A stretch of 64,000 nucleotides of DNA from Bacillota bacterium (GTDB lineage Bacteria; Bacillota; Clostridia; Lachnospirales; Lachnospiraceae): the NCBI GenBank assembly GCA_023390555.1, contig JAEWCQ010000038.1, positions 10,748 through 74,747 of the forward strand, given 5' to 3'. The notes beneath the pieces were generated by a model. The model had not been told where the DNA came from. It saw only the letters and a program-made list of their open reading frames with translations, and searched no databases. Made by a program: the position numbers and the translations under genes. This document shows, in pieces, positions 7,092 to 15,714 of this stretch (its first letter is position 1; each line of letters starts with the position of its first letter).

Positions 7092-8135
7092 ATGGAAACA
7101 GGAACAATCGTAAAAAGAATAGAACAGAGGCAGTCCATTGAAAAGCCGGAGTTGGAATATTTGCTGCAGACACAGGATGTGGCCCTTCTGGAAGAACTGC
7201 GGGAGCGCGCAGATGCGGTAAGAAGGACCATTTATGGGAATCAGATTTATATGCGTGGACTGATTGAATTTACCAATTACTGTAGAAACGACTGTTATTA
7301 CTGCGGTATCCGCTGCAGCAATCAAAAGGCTGACCGATATCGGCTGAGCGCGGAACAGATTCTTGACTGCTGCAAAGCAGGATATGAACTTGGATTCCGC
7401 ACATTCGTACTGCAGGGGGGAGAGGATCCTTATGATACGGATGAAAGGCTTTGTGCCGTCATACGTTCCATAAAGGAAGCATTTCCGGAATGTGCCATTA
7501 CCATGTCTGTCGGAGAAAGAAGCAAAGAAAGCTATCAGGCCATGTATGAAGCCGGTGCGGACCGTTATCTGCTCCGTCATGAGACGGCCGATGAAGTTCA
7601 TTATGGAAAGCTTCACCCAAAGAACCTTACGCTTAAACACCGGAAGCAATGTTTAGTTACACTGAAGGAAATCGGTTATCAGGTGGGCTGCGGATTTATG
7701 GTCGGCTCCCCTTACCAGACCGTGGACACGCTCTATGAGGATCTTTTACTGATCAAAGAGCTGCAGCCGCATATGGTGGGAATCGGTCCGTTTATACCAC
7801 ACAAAGATACACCGTTTCACGAGCAACAGGCCGGTACACTGGATCAGACACTGCGGCTTTTGAGTGTGATCCGTCTGATACATCCCCATGTACTGCTCCC
7901 GGCCACAACGGCACTGGGAACCATACATCCCAAGGGCAGGGAAAAAGGAATTCTTGCGGGAGCAAACGTGGTGATGCCGAACCTTTCCCCAACAAATGTC
8001 AGGGCGAAATATCTGCTGTACGACAATAAGATCTGTACCGGGGATGAAGCGGCAGAATGCAGATACTGCATGCAAAAGAGGATGGAAAGCATTGGTTATC
8101 AGGTGGTCGTAGACAGAGGAGATTTCAAAGACTGA
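7092..8135 (+). CDS. hydE: [FeFe]-hydrogenase H-cluster radical SAM maturase HydE
   Basis: Radical SAM enzyme that helps build the dithiomethylamine-bridged di-iron subcluster of [FeFe] hydrogenase. The CX3CX2C motif is at Cys64, Cys68 and Cys71 (NYCRNDCYYCG). The HydE-type context follows (VLQGGEDPYDTDERLC, GERSKESYQAMYEAGADRYLLRHETA). Length 347 is normal. It sits between the TM1266-type gene and hydG. A structural hydrogenase gene is not in the window and must lie elsewhere. Confidence 0.95.
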   Translation: METGTIVKRIEQRQSIEKPELEYLLQTQDVALLEELRERADAVRRTIYGNQIYMRGLIEFTNYCRNDCYYCGIRCSNQKADRYRLSAEQILDCCKAGYELGFRTFVLQGGEDPYDTDERLCAVIRSIKEAFPECAITMSVGERSKESYQAMYEAGADRYLLRHETADEVHYGKLHPKNLTLKHRKQCLVTLKEIGYQVGCGFMVGSPYQTVDTLYEDLLLIKELQPHMVGIGPFIPHKDTPFHEQQAGTLDQTLRLLSVIRLIHPHVLLPATTALGTIHPKGREKGILAGANVVMPNLSPTNVRAKYLLYDNKICTGDEAAECRYCMQKRMESIGYQVVVDRGDFKD

Positions 8136-8189
8136 TAACCGAATATGACTAACAGGGAAGCAAAGCTGACCTGAAAGAGAGGAAAAAAC

Positions 8190-9608
8190 ATGTATAACGT
8201 AAAATCACTAAGGGCAGAGGAATTTATCAATCATGAGGAGATTGAAGAGACACTCGCTTATGCGGATGCCAACAAGGAAAATGTTGCACTGATCGACAGT
8301 ATCATTGAAAAAGCAAGAGGCAGGAAAGGTCTTACCCATCGGGAAGCTTCCGTGCTGCTGGCCTGTCAGATGCCGGATAAGCTGGAAGAGATCTATGAGC
8401 TGGCAGAGCAGATCAAAAAGGATTTCTACGGAAACCGCATCGTGCTCTTTGCGCCGCTTTATCTGTCCAATTACTGTGTCAACGGATGTGTTTACTGTCC
8501 ATATCATGGAAAAAACCGTCATATTGCACGTAAGAAGCTGACGCAGGAAGAGGTTCGCAAAGAAGTCATTGCCTTACAGGACATGGGACATAAACGTCTG
8601 GCGATTGAGGCAGGAGAAGATCCGCTGAACAATCCGATTGAATACATTCTGGAATGTATCCAGACCATTTACAGCATTAAGCATAAAAATGGGGCAATCC
8701 GCCGTGTCAATGTGAATATTGCGGCGACTACAGTAGAGAATTACCGTAAACTGAGAGATGCGGGAATCGGTACTTATATTTTGTTTCAGGAGACTTATCA
8801 TAAGGAAAGTTATGAAAACCTTCATCCGACCGGCCCGAAGCATGACTACGTATATCATACGGAGGCTATGGATCGGGCCATGGAGGGAGGAATCGATGAT
8901 GTGGGCTTAGGTGTACTGTTTGGACTGGAACTGTACCGTTATGAGTTTGCAGGGCTTTTGATGCATGCAGAGCATTTGGAGGCGGTGCACGGTGTCGGCC
9001 CACATACGATCAGTGTTCCAAGAATCAAGCATGCAGATGATATTGACCCATCGGCATTTGATAACAGCATCAGCGATGAAATTTTTGCCAAGCTCTGTGC
9101 TTTGATTCGAATTTCCGTACCATATACGGGCATGATTATTTCAACAAGAGAAAGCCAGAACGTGCGGGAGAAAGTGCTGCCGCTTGGTGTATCCCAGGTC
9201 AGCGGAGGTTCGAGGACGAGTGTCGGCGGTTATTTTGAACCGGAAGAAGAGGATGAAAAATCCGAACAGTTCGATGTAAGCGATAAGCGGACGCTGGATG
9301 AGATTGTCAACTGGCTGATGAAACTCGGTTACATCCCAAGCTTTTGCACCGCATGCTATCGGGAAGGACGTACGGGAGACCGCTTTATGAGCCTGTGCAA
9401 GAGCAGACAGATTTTAAATTGCTGTCATCCGAATGCGCTGATGACGTTGAAAGAATATCTGGAGGATTATGCGGAAACGGAAACCAGAGAAATCGGAATG
9501 AAGATGATTGAAGAAGAGTTGAAGACAATCCCAAATGAAAAGGTCAGGACGATTGCTTATGAACATATCCATGACATTGCAGAGGGAAAACGTGATTTCA
9601 GATTTTAG
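8190..9608 (+). CDS. hydG: [FeFe]-hydrogenase maturation radical SAM tyrosine lyase HydG
   Basis: Cleaves tyrosine to supply the CO and CN ligands of the H-cluster. The product is 472 residues. The N-terminal radical SAM motif is at Cys96, Cys100, Cys103 (NYCVNGCVYCPY). The C-terminal auxiliary cluster motif CX2CX22C is at Cys386, Cys389, Cys412, which separates HydG from its relative ThiH. The segment PRIKHADDID is typical. It follows hydE after 54 bases and precedes hydF by 11, forming one maturation operon. Confidence 0.96.
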   Translation: MYNVKSLRAEEFINHEEIEETLAYADANKENVALIDSIIEKARGRKGLTHREASVLLACQMPDKLEEIYELAEQIKKDFYGNRIVLFAPLYLSNYCVNGCVYCPYHGKNRHIARKKLTQEEVRKEVIALQDMGHKRLAIEAGEDPLNNPIEYILECIQTIYSIKHKNGAIRRVNVNIAATTVENYRKLRDAGIGTYILFQETYHKESYENLHPTGPKHDYVYHTEAMDRAMEGGIDDVGLGVLFGLELYRYEFAGLLMHAEHLEAVHGVGPHTISVPRIKHADDIDPSAFDNSISDEIFAKLCALIRISVPYTGMIISTRESQNVREKVLPLGVSQVSGGSRTSVGGYFEPEEEDEKSEQFDVSDKRTLDEIVNWLMKLGYIPSFCTACYREGRTGDRFMSLCKSRQILNCCHPNALMTLKEYLEDYAETETREIGMKMIEEELKTIPNEKVRTIAYEHIHDIAEGKRDFRF

Positions 9609-9619
9609 GAGGAAAAAGT

Positions 9620-10819
9620 ATGGCAGTTACTTTAAATGAAACACCAAGTGCGAACCGTCTCCATATCGGTTTTTTTGGAAAGCGAAACAGTGGAAAATCT
9701 TCACTGATCAACGCATTTACCAATCAGGATGTGTCGATTGTGTCTGATGTTGCGGGAACCACGACAGATCCGGTCTATAAGGCAATGGAAGTCTATCCGT
9801 TAGGACCGTGTATTATGATCGATACCGCCGGATTTGATGATGAGGGGGAACTCGGACAGATCCGTGTGGAAAAGACGAGACTTGCGGCAGAAAAAGCAGA
9901 TGTGGCGGTTGTGGTATTTTCCGATTTGGAGATGGAAGAGGAACTGGAATGGGTCTGTCTCTTTCAGGAAAAAAAGACACCGGTTCTGCCAATCATCAAT
10001 AAGGCGGATGTACTTGAGAACGTGGAAGAAATCAGACAGAAAATCGAGTCAGCTACAAAGCTTGTTCCAATCATCGTCAGTGCGAAGCAGAAAGAGGGTA
10101 TGGATCGTGTAAAGGAAGAGCTGGTTCGTATCCTGCCCGAGAATTACGGAGAGCAGTTTATCACGGGAAGACTCGTAGAAAAAGGTGACCTTGTCATGCT
10201 TGTCATGCCACAGGATATTCAGGCACCGAAGGGAAGATTGATTCTCCCGCAGGTACAGACACTTCGGGAGCTGCTTGACAAAAAAGCATTGGTCATGAGC
10301 GTGACAACCGATCAGTTCCTGCCTTGCTTAAAGGTCTTAAGCCAGCCGCCAAAACTGATTATTACCGATTCACAGGTATTTTCCTATATTTTTGAAAATA
10401 AGCCAAAGGAAAGCATGCTGACTTCATTTTCTGTCTTGTTTGCAGCATATAAAGGGGACCTGCCCTATTATGTGGAAGGCGCAAAGCAGCTGGATGCCCT
10501 TACTGCCGATTCAAAAGTCCTGATTGCCGAATGCTGTACGCATGCACCGCTGGCAGAAGATATCGGAAGAGAAAAAATACCGCGCATGCTGCGCCAGCGT
10601 GCCGAAGAGGGAATCACAATTGATGTGGTCAGCGGTACGGACTATCCGGAAAATCTGTCGGAGTACGATCTGGTCATTCAGTGCGGTGCCTGCATGTTTA
10701 ATCGAAAATATGTGATGTCTCGCATTGAGCGTGCAAAACTGCAGCAGGTGCCGATGACGAATTACGGTGTCGTAATTGCCCATTTAACTGGAATTCTATC
10801 CCAGATACAGCTTCCTTAA
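9620..10819 (+). CDS. hydF: [FeFe]-hydrogenase H-cluster maturation GTPase HydF
   Basis: Scaffold GTPase that carries the assembled di-iron subcluster to the hydrogenase. N-terminal GTPase domain: P-loop GKRNSGKSS (residues 20-28), switch region AGTTTD, and DTAG. The C-terminal iron-sulfur ligands are visible as C306-T-H308 and C355-G-A-C358. The residue before Cys355 is Gln354, where several HydF proteins have His; that His is variable in the family. Length 399 is normal. Last gene of the hyd operon; no clear terminator follows before the leucine T-box. Confidence 0.95.
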   Translation: MAVTLNETPSANRLHIGFFGKRNSGKSSLINAFTNQDVSIVSDVAGTTTDPVYKAMEVYPLGPCIMIDTAGFDDEGELGQIRVEKTRLAAEKADVAVVVFSDLEMEEELEWVCLFQEKKTPVLPIINKADVLENVEEIRQKIESATKLVPIIVSAKQKEGMDRVKEELVRILPENYGEQFITGRLVEKGDLVMLVMPQDIQAPKGRLILPQVQTLRELLDKKALVMSVTTDQFLPCLKVLSQPPKLIITDSQVFSYIFENKPKESMLTSFSVLFAAYKGDLPYYVEGAKQLDALTADSKVLIAECCTHAPLAEDIGREKIPRMLRQRAEEGITIDVVSGTDYPENLSEYDLVIQCGACMFNRKYVMSRIERAKLQQVPMTNYGVVIAHLTGILSQIQLP

Positions 10820-10915
10820 TAATAAAAATCAAGAAGATATGGACAATTTTAATAAAAAATATTAAAAAATATCAATACAAATGATTATATTTATCACTAC
10901 TATTTTGGCTGAAAG

Positions 10916-10926
10916 TATGCTATCAT
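10916..10926 (+). promoter_or_regulatory. extended -10 promoter for the leucine T-box transcript
   Basis: ATGCTATCAT contains an extended -10 element (TGC followed by TATCAT at 10921-10926), just before the T-box leader. No good -35 hexamer is visible at the usual distance. Confidence 0.4.
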
Positions 10927-10939
10927 AAGAAACAAGTTA

Positions 10940-11217
10940 AGGAAAAGCGAAGAAGAGGAATAGTAGCAGTCGTCCGGATAGACAGAGAGTCATTGGCTGG
11001 TGGAAAATGACAGATGGAAGATTGTGAACTCGCCTTGGAGCTGCTGGCTGAACATTTCAGTAGGCACAGACGGAAGCCCACCGTTACAGGGGAAGAGCAT
11101 GATTGTGCTTTGTGAGAGCCTGGTATATGCGAGTATATCGGGAAATAGAGTGGTACCGCGTAAGAATTTCTTTCGTCTCTATTGTAAATGTCCGCATTTA
11201 CGATAGAGGCGTTTTTT
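10940..11217 (+). promoter_or_regulatory. T-box leader, leucine-type
   Basis: The conserved T-box motif AGAGTGGTACCGCG lies at 11147-11160, with the stem I distal AGAGAG and GGTGGAA elements near 10985-11006. TGGT in the bulge would pair with the ACCA end of a tRNA with discriminator A, as in tRNA-Leu. The likely specifier is CTC within GAACTCGCC (about 11027-11035). Uncharged tRNA-Leu would favour the antiterminator and switch on the leuA-type gene. The leucine assignment rests on the downstream gene plus this codon. Confidence 0.88.
11174..11217 (+). terminator. T-box terminator before leuA
   Basis: A 17-bp stem (CGTCTCTATTGTAAATG with its near-perfect complement, 4-nt loop TCCG) is followed by TTTTTT. 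Its 5' arm overlaps the region that pairs with the T-box antiterminator. Confidence 0.85.
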
Positions 11218-11279
11218 CTTGCCTTTAATCGGAGGCGGAAGTTTAAAATCGAATCTGAACAGGGAAAGGAAGCAGCAGA

Positions 11280-13274
11280 ATGAAGAATTACAACAAGTAT
11301 GAAAGAGCGTATTTTATGCCGGAGAACCCAACTTACGATTGGGTAAAAAAAGACTATATTGATCAGGCACCGATCTGGTGCAGTGTGGATTTAAGGGACG
11401 GCAATCAGGCGTTAATCGAGCCGATGAGCCTGGAGGAAAAGCTGGAGTTTTTCCAGATGCTTGTAGCGGTCGGATTTAAGGAGATTGAGGTTGGATTTCC
11501 AGCAGCTTCGGAAACTGAATACACGTTTTTGCGTACGTTGATTGAAAAAAATATGATACCGGATGATGTTACGATCCAGGTATTGACACAGGCGAGAGAG
11601 CACATTATCAAAAAGACATTTGAGGCGGTCAAGGGCGCACCGCATGCCGTGATCCATCTGTACAATTCCACTTCGGTTGCACAGCGTGAGCAGGTGTTTG
11701 GAAAGAGCCGGGAGGAGATCAAGCAGATTGCCGTCGATGGAGCAAAGCTTTTGAATCAGCTTGCATCGGAAATAGAGGGGAATTTCTCCTTTGAATACTC
11801 ACCGGAGAGTTTTCCGGGCACAGAAGTTGACTACGCACTGGAAGTCTGCAATGCCGTGCTTGATGTGTGGCAGCCAAGGCCGGAGAACAAGGCAATTATC
11901 AATATTCCGACAACGGTGGAAAATGCGATGCCGCATGTGTTTGCTACACAGGTAGAATATATTCATAAAAATCTGAAATATCGGAATGCCGTTGTATTGA
12001 GTCTTCATCCGCATAATGACAGGGGGAGCGGTGTCAGTGATGCAGAACTTGGTATACTGGCAGGTGCGGACCGGATCGAAGGTACATTATTCGGAAATGG
12101 AGAACGTACCGGCAATGTCGACATCATTACACTTGCGATGAATATGTATTCCCATGGGGTAGATCCGAAACTGGATTTTTCTGATATGGCACAGATCAGT
12201 GATACTTATGAGCGTCTGACACGCATGCAGGTACATATGCGTCAGCCATATGCCGGACAGCTGGTGTTTACCGCATTTTCCGGTTCGCATCAGGATGCCA
12301 TTTCCAAAGGGTTTTCCTATCATGAGAAGAATCAGTCCGAAAAATGGAACGTTCCATATCTTCCAATCGATCCAAAAGATGTCGGACGTGAATATGACGG
12401 TGATGTAATCCGAATCAACAGCCAGTCCGGAAAAGGCGGGGTCAGCTATATCCTCAAACAGAATTTTGGTCTCTCTGTTCCGAAGATGATGCAGGAGGAG
12501 ATCGGATATACGGTGAAGGGCGTATCGGATAAAGAGCATGCGGAGCTGACACCGAAGCAGATTTACCAGATATTTGAAGATAAATATGTGAACAACAACA
12601 ATGTATTTCAGTTGCAGGAATGCCATTTCACGCAGAAAGACGGAATCCTTGCTTCGATCTCCATAGTCCATGCGGGTGCGGCCCATGAGATCAAGGCAAA
12701 CGGCAACGGCCGCCTTGATGCGGTAAGCAATGCCTTCAAACAGTATTTCAATATCAGCTATGAACTTTCGGTGTATGAAGAGCATGCTCTGTCGGGCGGT
12801 TCCTCCTCAAAGGCCGTTTCCTATGTCGGAATCAGCTGCAACGGGAAAAAATACTGGGGTGTCGGGATTGAAGAGGATATTATCACCTCCTCTGTTGCGG
12901 CACTTATGGCGGCTGTCAACCAGATTGAGCTGATCAAAGGTGTATCGGAAAGCAAAGATGCACGTATGAATGAAATCATCAATTATATGCAGACCAATTA
13001 CATGATCGTTACGTTAGATGAGCTCTCCAAGGCATTTTATCTTTCCAAACCATATCTTTCCAAATATATCCGGGAACAGACCGGTCTTACCTTCGGAGAA
13101 AATGTAAAAAAGATCCGTATGAAAAAAGCAAAGACTTTGCTGAAGAATGGAAATATGAAGGTGGAGAGCATTGCCGAAACGGTCGGCTATCAGAATGTGG
13201 AACATTTTAACCGTCTGTTTAAAAAGCAGTATGGAATGACACCAGTGCAGTACCGGAATTCAAAGGTCAAATAG
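11280..13274 (+). CDS. leuA: 2-isopropylmalate synthase fused to AraC-type HTH domain
   Basis: Residues about 1-555 form a complete type 2 2-isopropylmalate synthase, which joins acetyl-CoA and 2-oxoisovalerate in the first committed step of leucine synthesis. Catalytic TIM barrel: WCSVDLRDGNQAL, LHPHNDRGSGVSDAELG. C-terminal leucine-sensing domain at about 430-545. The reading frame then continues without a break into about 105 residues of AraC/XylS DNA-binding domain (TLDELSKAFYLSKPYLSKYI, then VESIAETVGYQNVEHFNRLF). Total is 664 residues, about 100 more than the usual enzyme. The T-box leader ties it to leucine starvation. The tail may bind DNA, but this is inferred. Confidence 0.9.
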   Translation: MKNYNKYERAYFMPENPTYDWVKKDYIDQAPIWCSVDLRDGNQALIEPMSLEEKLEFFQMLVAVGFKEIEVGFPAASETEYTFLRTLIEKNMIPDDVTIQVLTQAREHIIKKTFEAVKGAPHAVIHLYNSTSVAQREQVFGKSREEIKQIAVDGAKLLNQLASEIEGNFSFEYSPESFPGTEVDYALEVCNAVLDVWQPRPENKAIINIPTTVENAMPHVFATQVEYIHKNLKYRNAVVLSLHPHNDRGSGVSDAELGILAGADRIEGTLFGNGERTGNVDIITLAMNMYSHGVDPKLDFSDMAQISDTYERLTRMQVHMRQPYAGQLVFTAFSGSHQDAISKGFSYHEKNQSEKWNVPYLPIDPKDVGREYDGDVIRINSQSGKGGVSYILKQNFGLSVPKMMQEEIGYTVKGVSDKEHAELTPKQIYQIFEDKYVNNNNVFQLQECHFTQKDGILASISIVHAGAAHEIKANGNGRLDAVSNAFKQYFNISYELSVYEEHALSGGSSSKAVSYVGISCNGKKYWGVGIEEDIITSSVAALMAAVNQIELIKGVSESKDARMNEIINYMQTNYMIVTLDELSKAFYLSKPYLSKYIREQTGLTFGENVKKIRMKKAKTLLKNGNMKVESIAETVGYQNVEHFNRLFKKQYGMTPVQYRNSKVK

Positions 13275-13608
13275 TGGACTTTGTTTTTCCCCATTCATTG
13301 ATGATTTCCAGTGCAGGGAGAAGGGATTTACAGCTTTCTGTAATCGAATACTCCACATGGGGCGGGATCTGATCGTATTCTTTTCTGGTCACAAGGCCAT
13401 GGTACTCCAGAGCCTGCAGTGACCGGGTCAGCATCCGGTTCGTAATGCCGCAGAGGTGGCGTTTGAGTTCATTGTAACGCATGTTTTCATAGCGGGAAAG
13501 TTCCCATATAATAGCCAGTCTCCATTTTCCGCCCAAGATATCAAGTGCGCGTATTACCGGACATTTTTCCGGATAATAGGGTACGATTTTGTCAGATTGT
13601 TTTTGCAT
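13267..13608 (-). CDS. HxlR-family winged-helix transcriptional regulator
   Basis: DNA-binding regulator of the HxlR (DUF24) class, about 113 residues: CPVIRALDILGGKWRLAIIWELS, then the recognition region MRYNELKRHLCGITNRMLTRSLQALEYHGLVTR. An upstream ATG (13620) lies with no spacing after its AAGG, so I prefer ATG 13608. HxlR proteins often sense electrophiles or disulfide stress and control a divergent oxidoreductase. Here a nitroreductase is divergent, which fits. Its 3' end overlaps the end of leuA by 8 bases, tail to tail. Confidence 0.88.
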   Translation of the reverse strand: MQKQSDKIVPYYPEKCPVIRALDILGGKWRLAIIWELSRYENMRYNELKRHLCGITNRMLTRSLQALEYHGLVTRKEYDQIPPHVEYSITESCKSLLPALEIINEWGKTKSTI

Positions 13609-13730
13609 GTGATAAGACATCCTTTCATTTTAAGGAACAAAAATGTGCGTACTTCTTTTTTCTTTTCGAATGTTTATAATCATTATTGTAAATAGATAGA
13701 AAAAAGTCAATCAAAGACTGGAGGAAAAAG

Positions 13731-14279
13731 ATGGACTATGATGACATCATTCGCACAAGGTACTCTGTCCGAACATACAGCCAAAGACCTGTAGAGCAGG
13801 AAAAACGAAACAAAATATTGGAGGCCGGCAGACTTGCCCCGACCGCCGGAAACCGGCAGACGCAGCGGATTGTTGTGGTTGAGGGAGAGGAAGCAATGGA
13901 GAAGATGAAACAATGCACACCCTGCCATTTTGATGCACCTTTATTGTTTTTGGTGTGCTATGACAAGTCGGTAGAAAACAACAATCATTATGGAGATAAG
14001 CGTCCTTACGGACAGGTGGATGCCAGTATCGTACTCACATACATGATGCTGGAGGCTCATAATCTGGGCCTTGGAACCGTATGGGTTGGCCTTTTTAATC
14101 CCGAGCTGCTGCGGAAATCTTTTTGCATACCGGACCATTACGAAATCCTGAGTCTGATGCCGGCTGGCTATCCGGCTGCGGATGCAAAGCCAGGTAATAT
14201 GCACAGTGAAAAATATCCTGTCGAACATACGGTGTTTTATGATTCCTTTGAAGAAAACGTAGTTTCAATAGAAGTGTGA
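13731..14279 (+). CDS. nitroreductase-family FMN oxidoreductase
   Basis: Predicted FMN-dependent NAD(P)H oxidoreductase of 182 residues. Family pattern: TRYSVRTYSQRPVEQEKRNKIL at the N-terminus (phosphate contact), LAPTAGNRQTQRIVVV, QVDASIVLTYMMLEAHNLGLGTVWVG and a C-terminal MPAGYPA. GGAGG precedes the ATG. It is divergent from the HxlR regulator; a TATAAT at 13675-13680 in the shared gap may be its -10. Substrate unknown. Confidence 0.88.
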   Translation: MDYDDIIRTRYSVRTYSQRPVEQEKRNKILEAGRLAPTAGNRQTQRIVVVEGEEAMEKMKQCTPCHFDAPLLFLVCYDKSVENNNHYGDKRPYGQVDASIVLTYMMLEAHNLGLGTVWVGLFNPELLRKSFCIPDHYEILSLMPAGYPAADAKPGNMHSEKYPVEHTVFYDSFEENVVSIEV

Positions 14280-14340
14280 CCAGCGGAAGTCAGAAAGATA
14301 TAAAAATTGCATTTCGTACAAAAATACGGATCGGTGCAAA

Positions 14341-14377
14341 AAAACAGATGATTTGAATCATCTGTTTTTTCTTTTTC
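14341..14377 (+). terminator. intrinsic terminator after the nitroreductase gene
   Basis: ACAGATGATT pairs with AATCATCTGT around a short loop, followed by TTTTTTCTTTTTC. An A-run precedes the stem, so weak activity on the other strand is possible. Confidence 0.8.
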
Positions 14378-14446
14378 TTAACAAAATATATATAAAATCT
14401 GGAAAGAAATATGGTATGATAGGACTGGTGGAAGGGGGTAGAACCA

Positions 14447-14950
14447 ATGCATGATGAATTGACGGAAAAAGATATTGCGAAAATAGAAGAAGAGATTGAA
14501 TACCGGAAGCTGGTCGTACGAAAGCAGGCGATTGAAGCAGTCAAGGAGGCCAGAGCACATGGAGATCTGAGTGAAAATTTCGAATACCATGCTGCCAAAA
14601 AAGATAAAAATAAAAATGAAAGCAGAATCCGTTATCTGGAGCGTATGATCAAAACGGCGGTCATTGTAAAAGAGGATTCCAAAGAGGATGAGGTCGGACT
14701 GAATAATACCATAGAGATATATTTTGAGGAAGACGATCTCACAGAAACGTACAAGCTGGTTACGACTGTCCGCGGGAATTCCCTCGAGGGTAGAATCAGC
14801 ATAGAATCACCGCTTGGCAAGGCACTTTTGGGACACAAGGCCGGCGACCGGGTCTTGATACAGGTGAACGAAACGTATGGCTATTATGTTGTCATTCGTT
14901 CAATTGAGAATACCATTGATGACGGCACGGATAAACTGAGAGGTTTTTAA
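14447..14950 (+). CDS. greA: transcription elongation factor GreA/GreB family
   Basis: Rescues backtracked RNA polymerase by stimulating transcript cleavage. The 167-residue product has an N-terminal coiled coil with the acidic tip pattern EARAHGDLSENFEYHAAK (Asp and Glu at the tip are the catalytic pair) and a C-terminal FKBP-like domain ending SPLGKALLGHKAGDRVLIQV. An extended -10 (TGGTATGAT near 14415) precedes it. It may be a second Gre paralogue rather than the main GreA. Confidence 0.9.
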   Translation: MHDELTEKDIAKIEEEIEYRKLVVRKQAIEAVKEARAHGDLSENFEYHAAKKDKNKNESRIRYLERMIKTAVIVKEDSKEDEVGLNNTIEIYFEEDDLTETYKLVTTVRGNSLEGRISIESPLGKALLGHKAGDRVLIQVNETYGYYVVIRSIENTIDDGTDKLRGF

Positions 14951-15000
14951 GACCACAACAGATCAGAGACAGAAAAATGTCCGGGAATGGAAGGGTGAAT

Positions 15001-15258
15001 ATGAAGCAGGGTGAAGTGAAATTTACATATTCGGGGATATTGACAAAGAATCAGAAAAAAATCATTCGTGTTCGCTTCGAACGCGAAAAGAAATTGGGAA
15101 TCGATTATGCAGAGGGGACGATTCCGGATTGTAAAATAGAAAAGCAGCAGGGATTTACACCGAATGAGATTGAGCAGATGGAAGCCTACCTGGTGCAGGA
15201 AAAAGAGAATATTATTCAGGATGCAAGAAAGCTGAATAATATTATAAACTGGTTCTAA
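15001..15258 (+). CDS. small conserved-looking protein of unknown function
   Basis: An 85-residue product from ATG 15001, which has GGAAGGGTGA upstream; an alternative in-frame start lies at 14977. No domain is recognised. The sequence is soluble and charged, with a basic N-terminal part (KKIIRVRFEREKKLG) and a C-terminal helix (TPNEIEQMEAYLVQEKENI). It follows greA by about 50 bases and is probably co-transcribed. It precedes the FMN riboswitch promoter. Confidence 0.55.
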   Translation: MKQGEVKFTYSGILTKNQKKIIRVRFEREKKLGIDYAEGTIPDCKIEKQQGFTPNEIEQMEAYLVQEKENIIQDARKLNNIINWF

Positions 15259-15351
15259 GGGAAGCATCAGAGCAGATTCAAAGATCAATAAATGAATTAC
15301 CGGTCATGACTGACAGTCTGAGCCGGATACTGCTGTATCGAGTTCTATTGG

Positions 15352-15380
15352 TTGACAATGCCATGGCTTCTATGTATAAT
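15352..15380 (+). promoter_or_regulatory. consensus promoter of the rib operon
   Basis: Perfect TTGACA (15352-15357) and TATAAT (15375-15380) with a 17-bp spacer, placed about 17 bases before the FMN riboswitch. Confidence 0.9.
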
Positions 15381-15396
15381 GAATGAAATTGAATAA

Positions 15397-15505
15397 TATC
15401 TTCAGGGCAGGGTGAAAATCCCTACCGGTGGTAAAGCCCACGAGCCGTAAGGCATGATTCGGTGAGATTCCGAAGCCGACAGTACAGTCTGGATGAAAGA
15501 AGATA
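15397..15505 (+). promoter_or_regulatory. FMN riboswitch (RFN element)
   Basis: Classical RFN core motifs: AGGGCAGGGTGAAAATCCC, ACCGGTGGTAAAGCCCACGA, then GATTCGGTGAGATTCCGAAG and the CCGACAGT motif. ATCTTC/GAAGAT closes the P1 stem. FMN binding would favour the terminator that follows and turn off the riboflavin genes. Confidence 0.96.
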
Positions 15506-15538
15506 AACACGTACATATTTATGTATCCTGTATAATTG

Positions 15539-15572
15539 CTCTGAAATGATTCTATCGTTTCAGAGTTTTTTT
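15539..15572 (+). terminator. FMN riboswitch expression-platform terminator
   Basis: A 12-bp stem (CTCTGAAATGAT with ATCGTTTCAGAG, one wobble pair, 3-nt loop) followed by seven T residues. Confidence 0.85.
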
Positions 15573-15576
15573 ATTC

Positions 15577-15626
15577 TATAGGAAATACCTTGTTGCATTA
15601 ACGTGCGAAAGCTATGATTTTCCTAT
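15577..15626. repeat. dispersed intergenic repeat, copy A
   Basis: The stretch starting TATAGGAAATACCTTGTTGC aligns with 21171-21220 at about 31 of the first 43 bases (hand alignment). Its ends also form an inverted repeat (ATAGGAAAT and ATTTTCCTAT). Like copy B, it directly follows an intrinsic terminator. Confidence 0.45.
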
Positions 15627-15665
15627 CGAATAAAAGCTTTATAGGAATATTGTAACGCGGAGAAA

Positions 15666-15691
15666 TGCCTTGAACGATATTGTTCAAGGCA
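15666..15691 (+). other. second leader hairpin just before ribD
   Basis: Perfect 10-bp stem (TGCCTTGAAC/GTTCAAGGCA, 6-nt loop) followed by TTTTATATG and then the AGGAGGTG of ribD. It may be a weak terminator or influence ribosome access. Confidence 0.5.
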
Positions 15692-15714
15692 TTTTATATG
15701 ATAGGAGGTGCGTT

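Noticed and set aside
6903..7649. Minus-strand open frame (about 248 codons) across the TM1266-type gene and hydE
   Set aside because: Both plus-strand genes carry clear family motifs; the antisense translation has none and no start signal.
12087..12785. Minus-strand open frame (about 232 codons) inside leuA
   Set aside because: Antisense shadow of a gene with full catalytic motifs on the plus strand.
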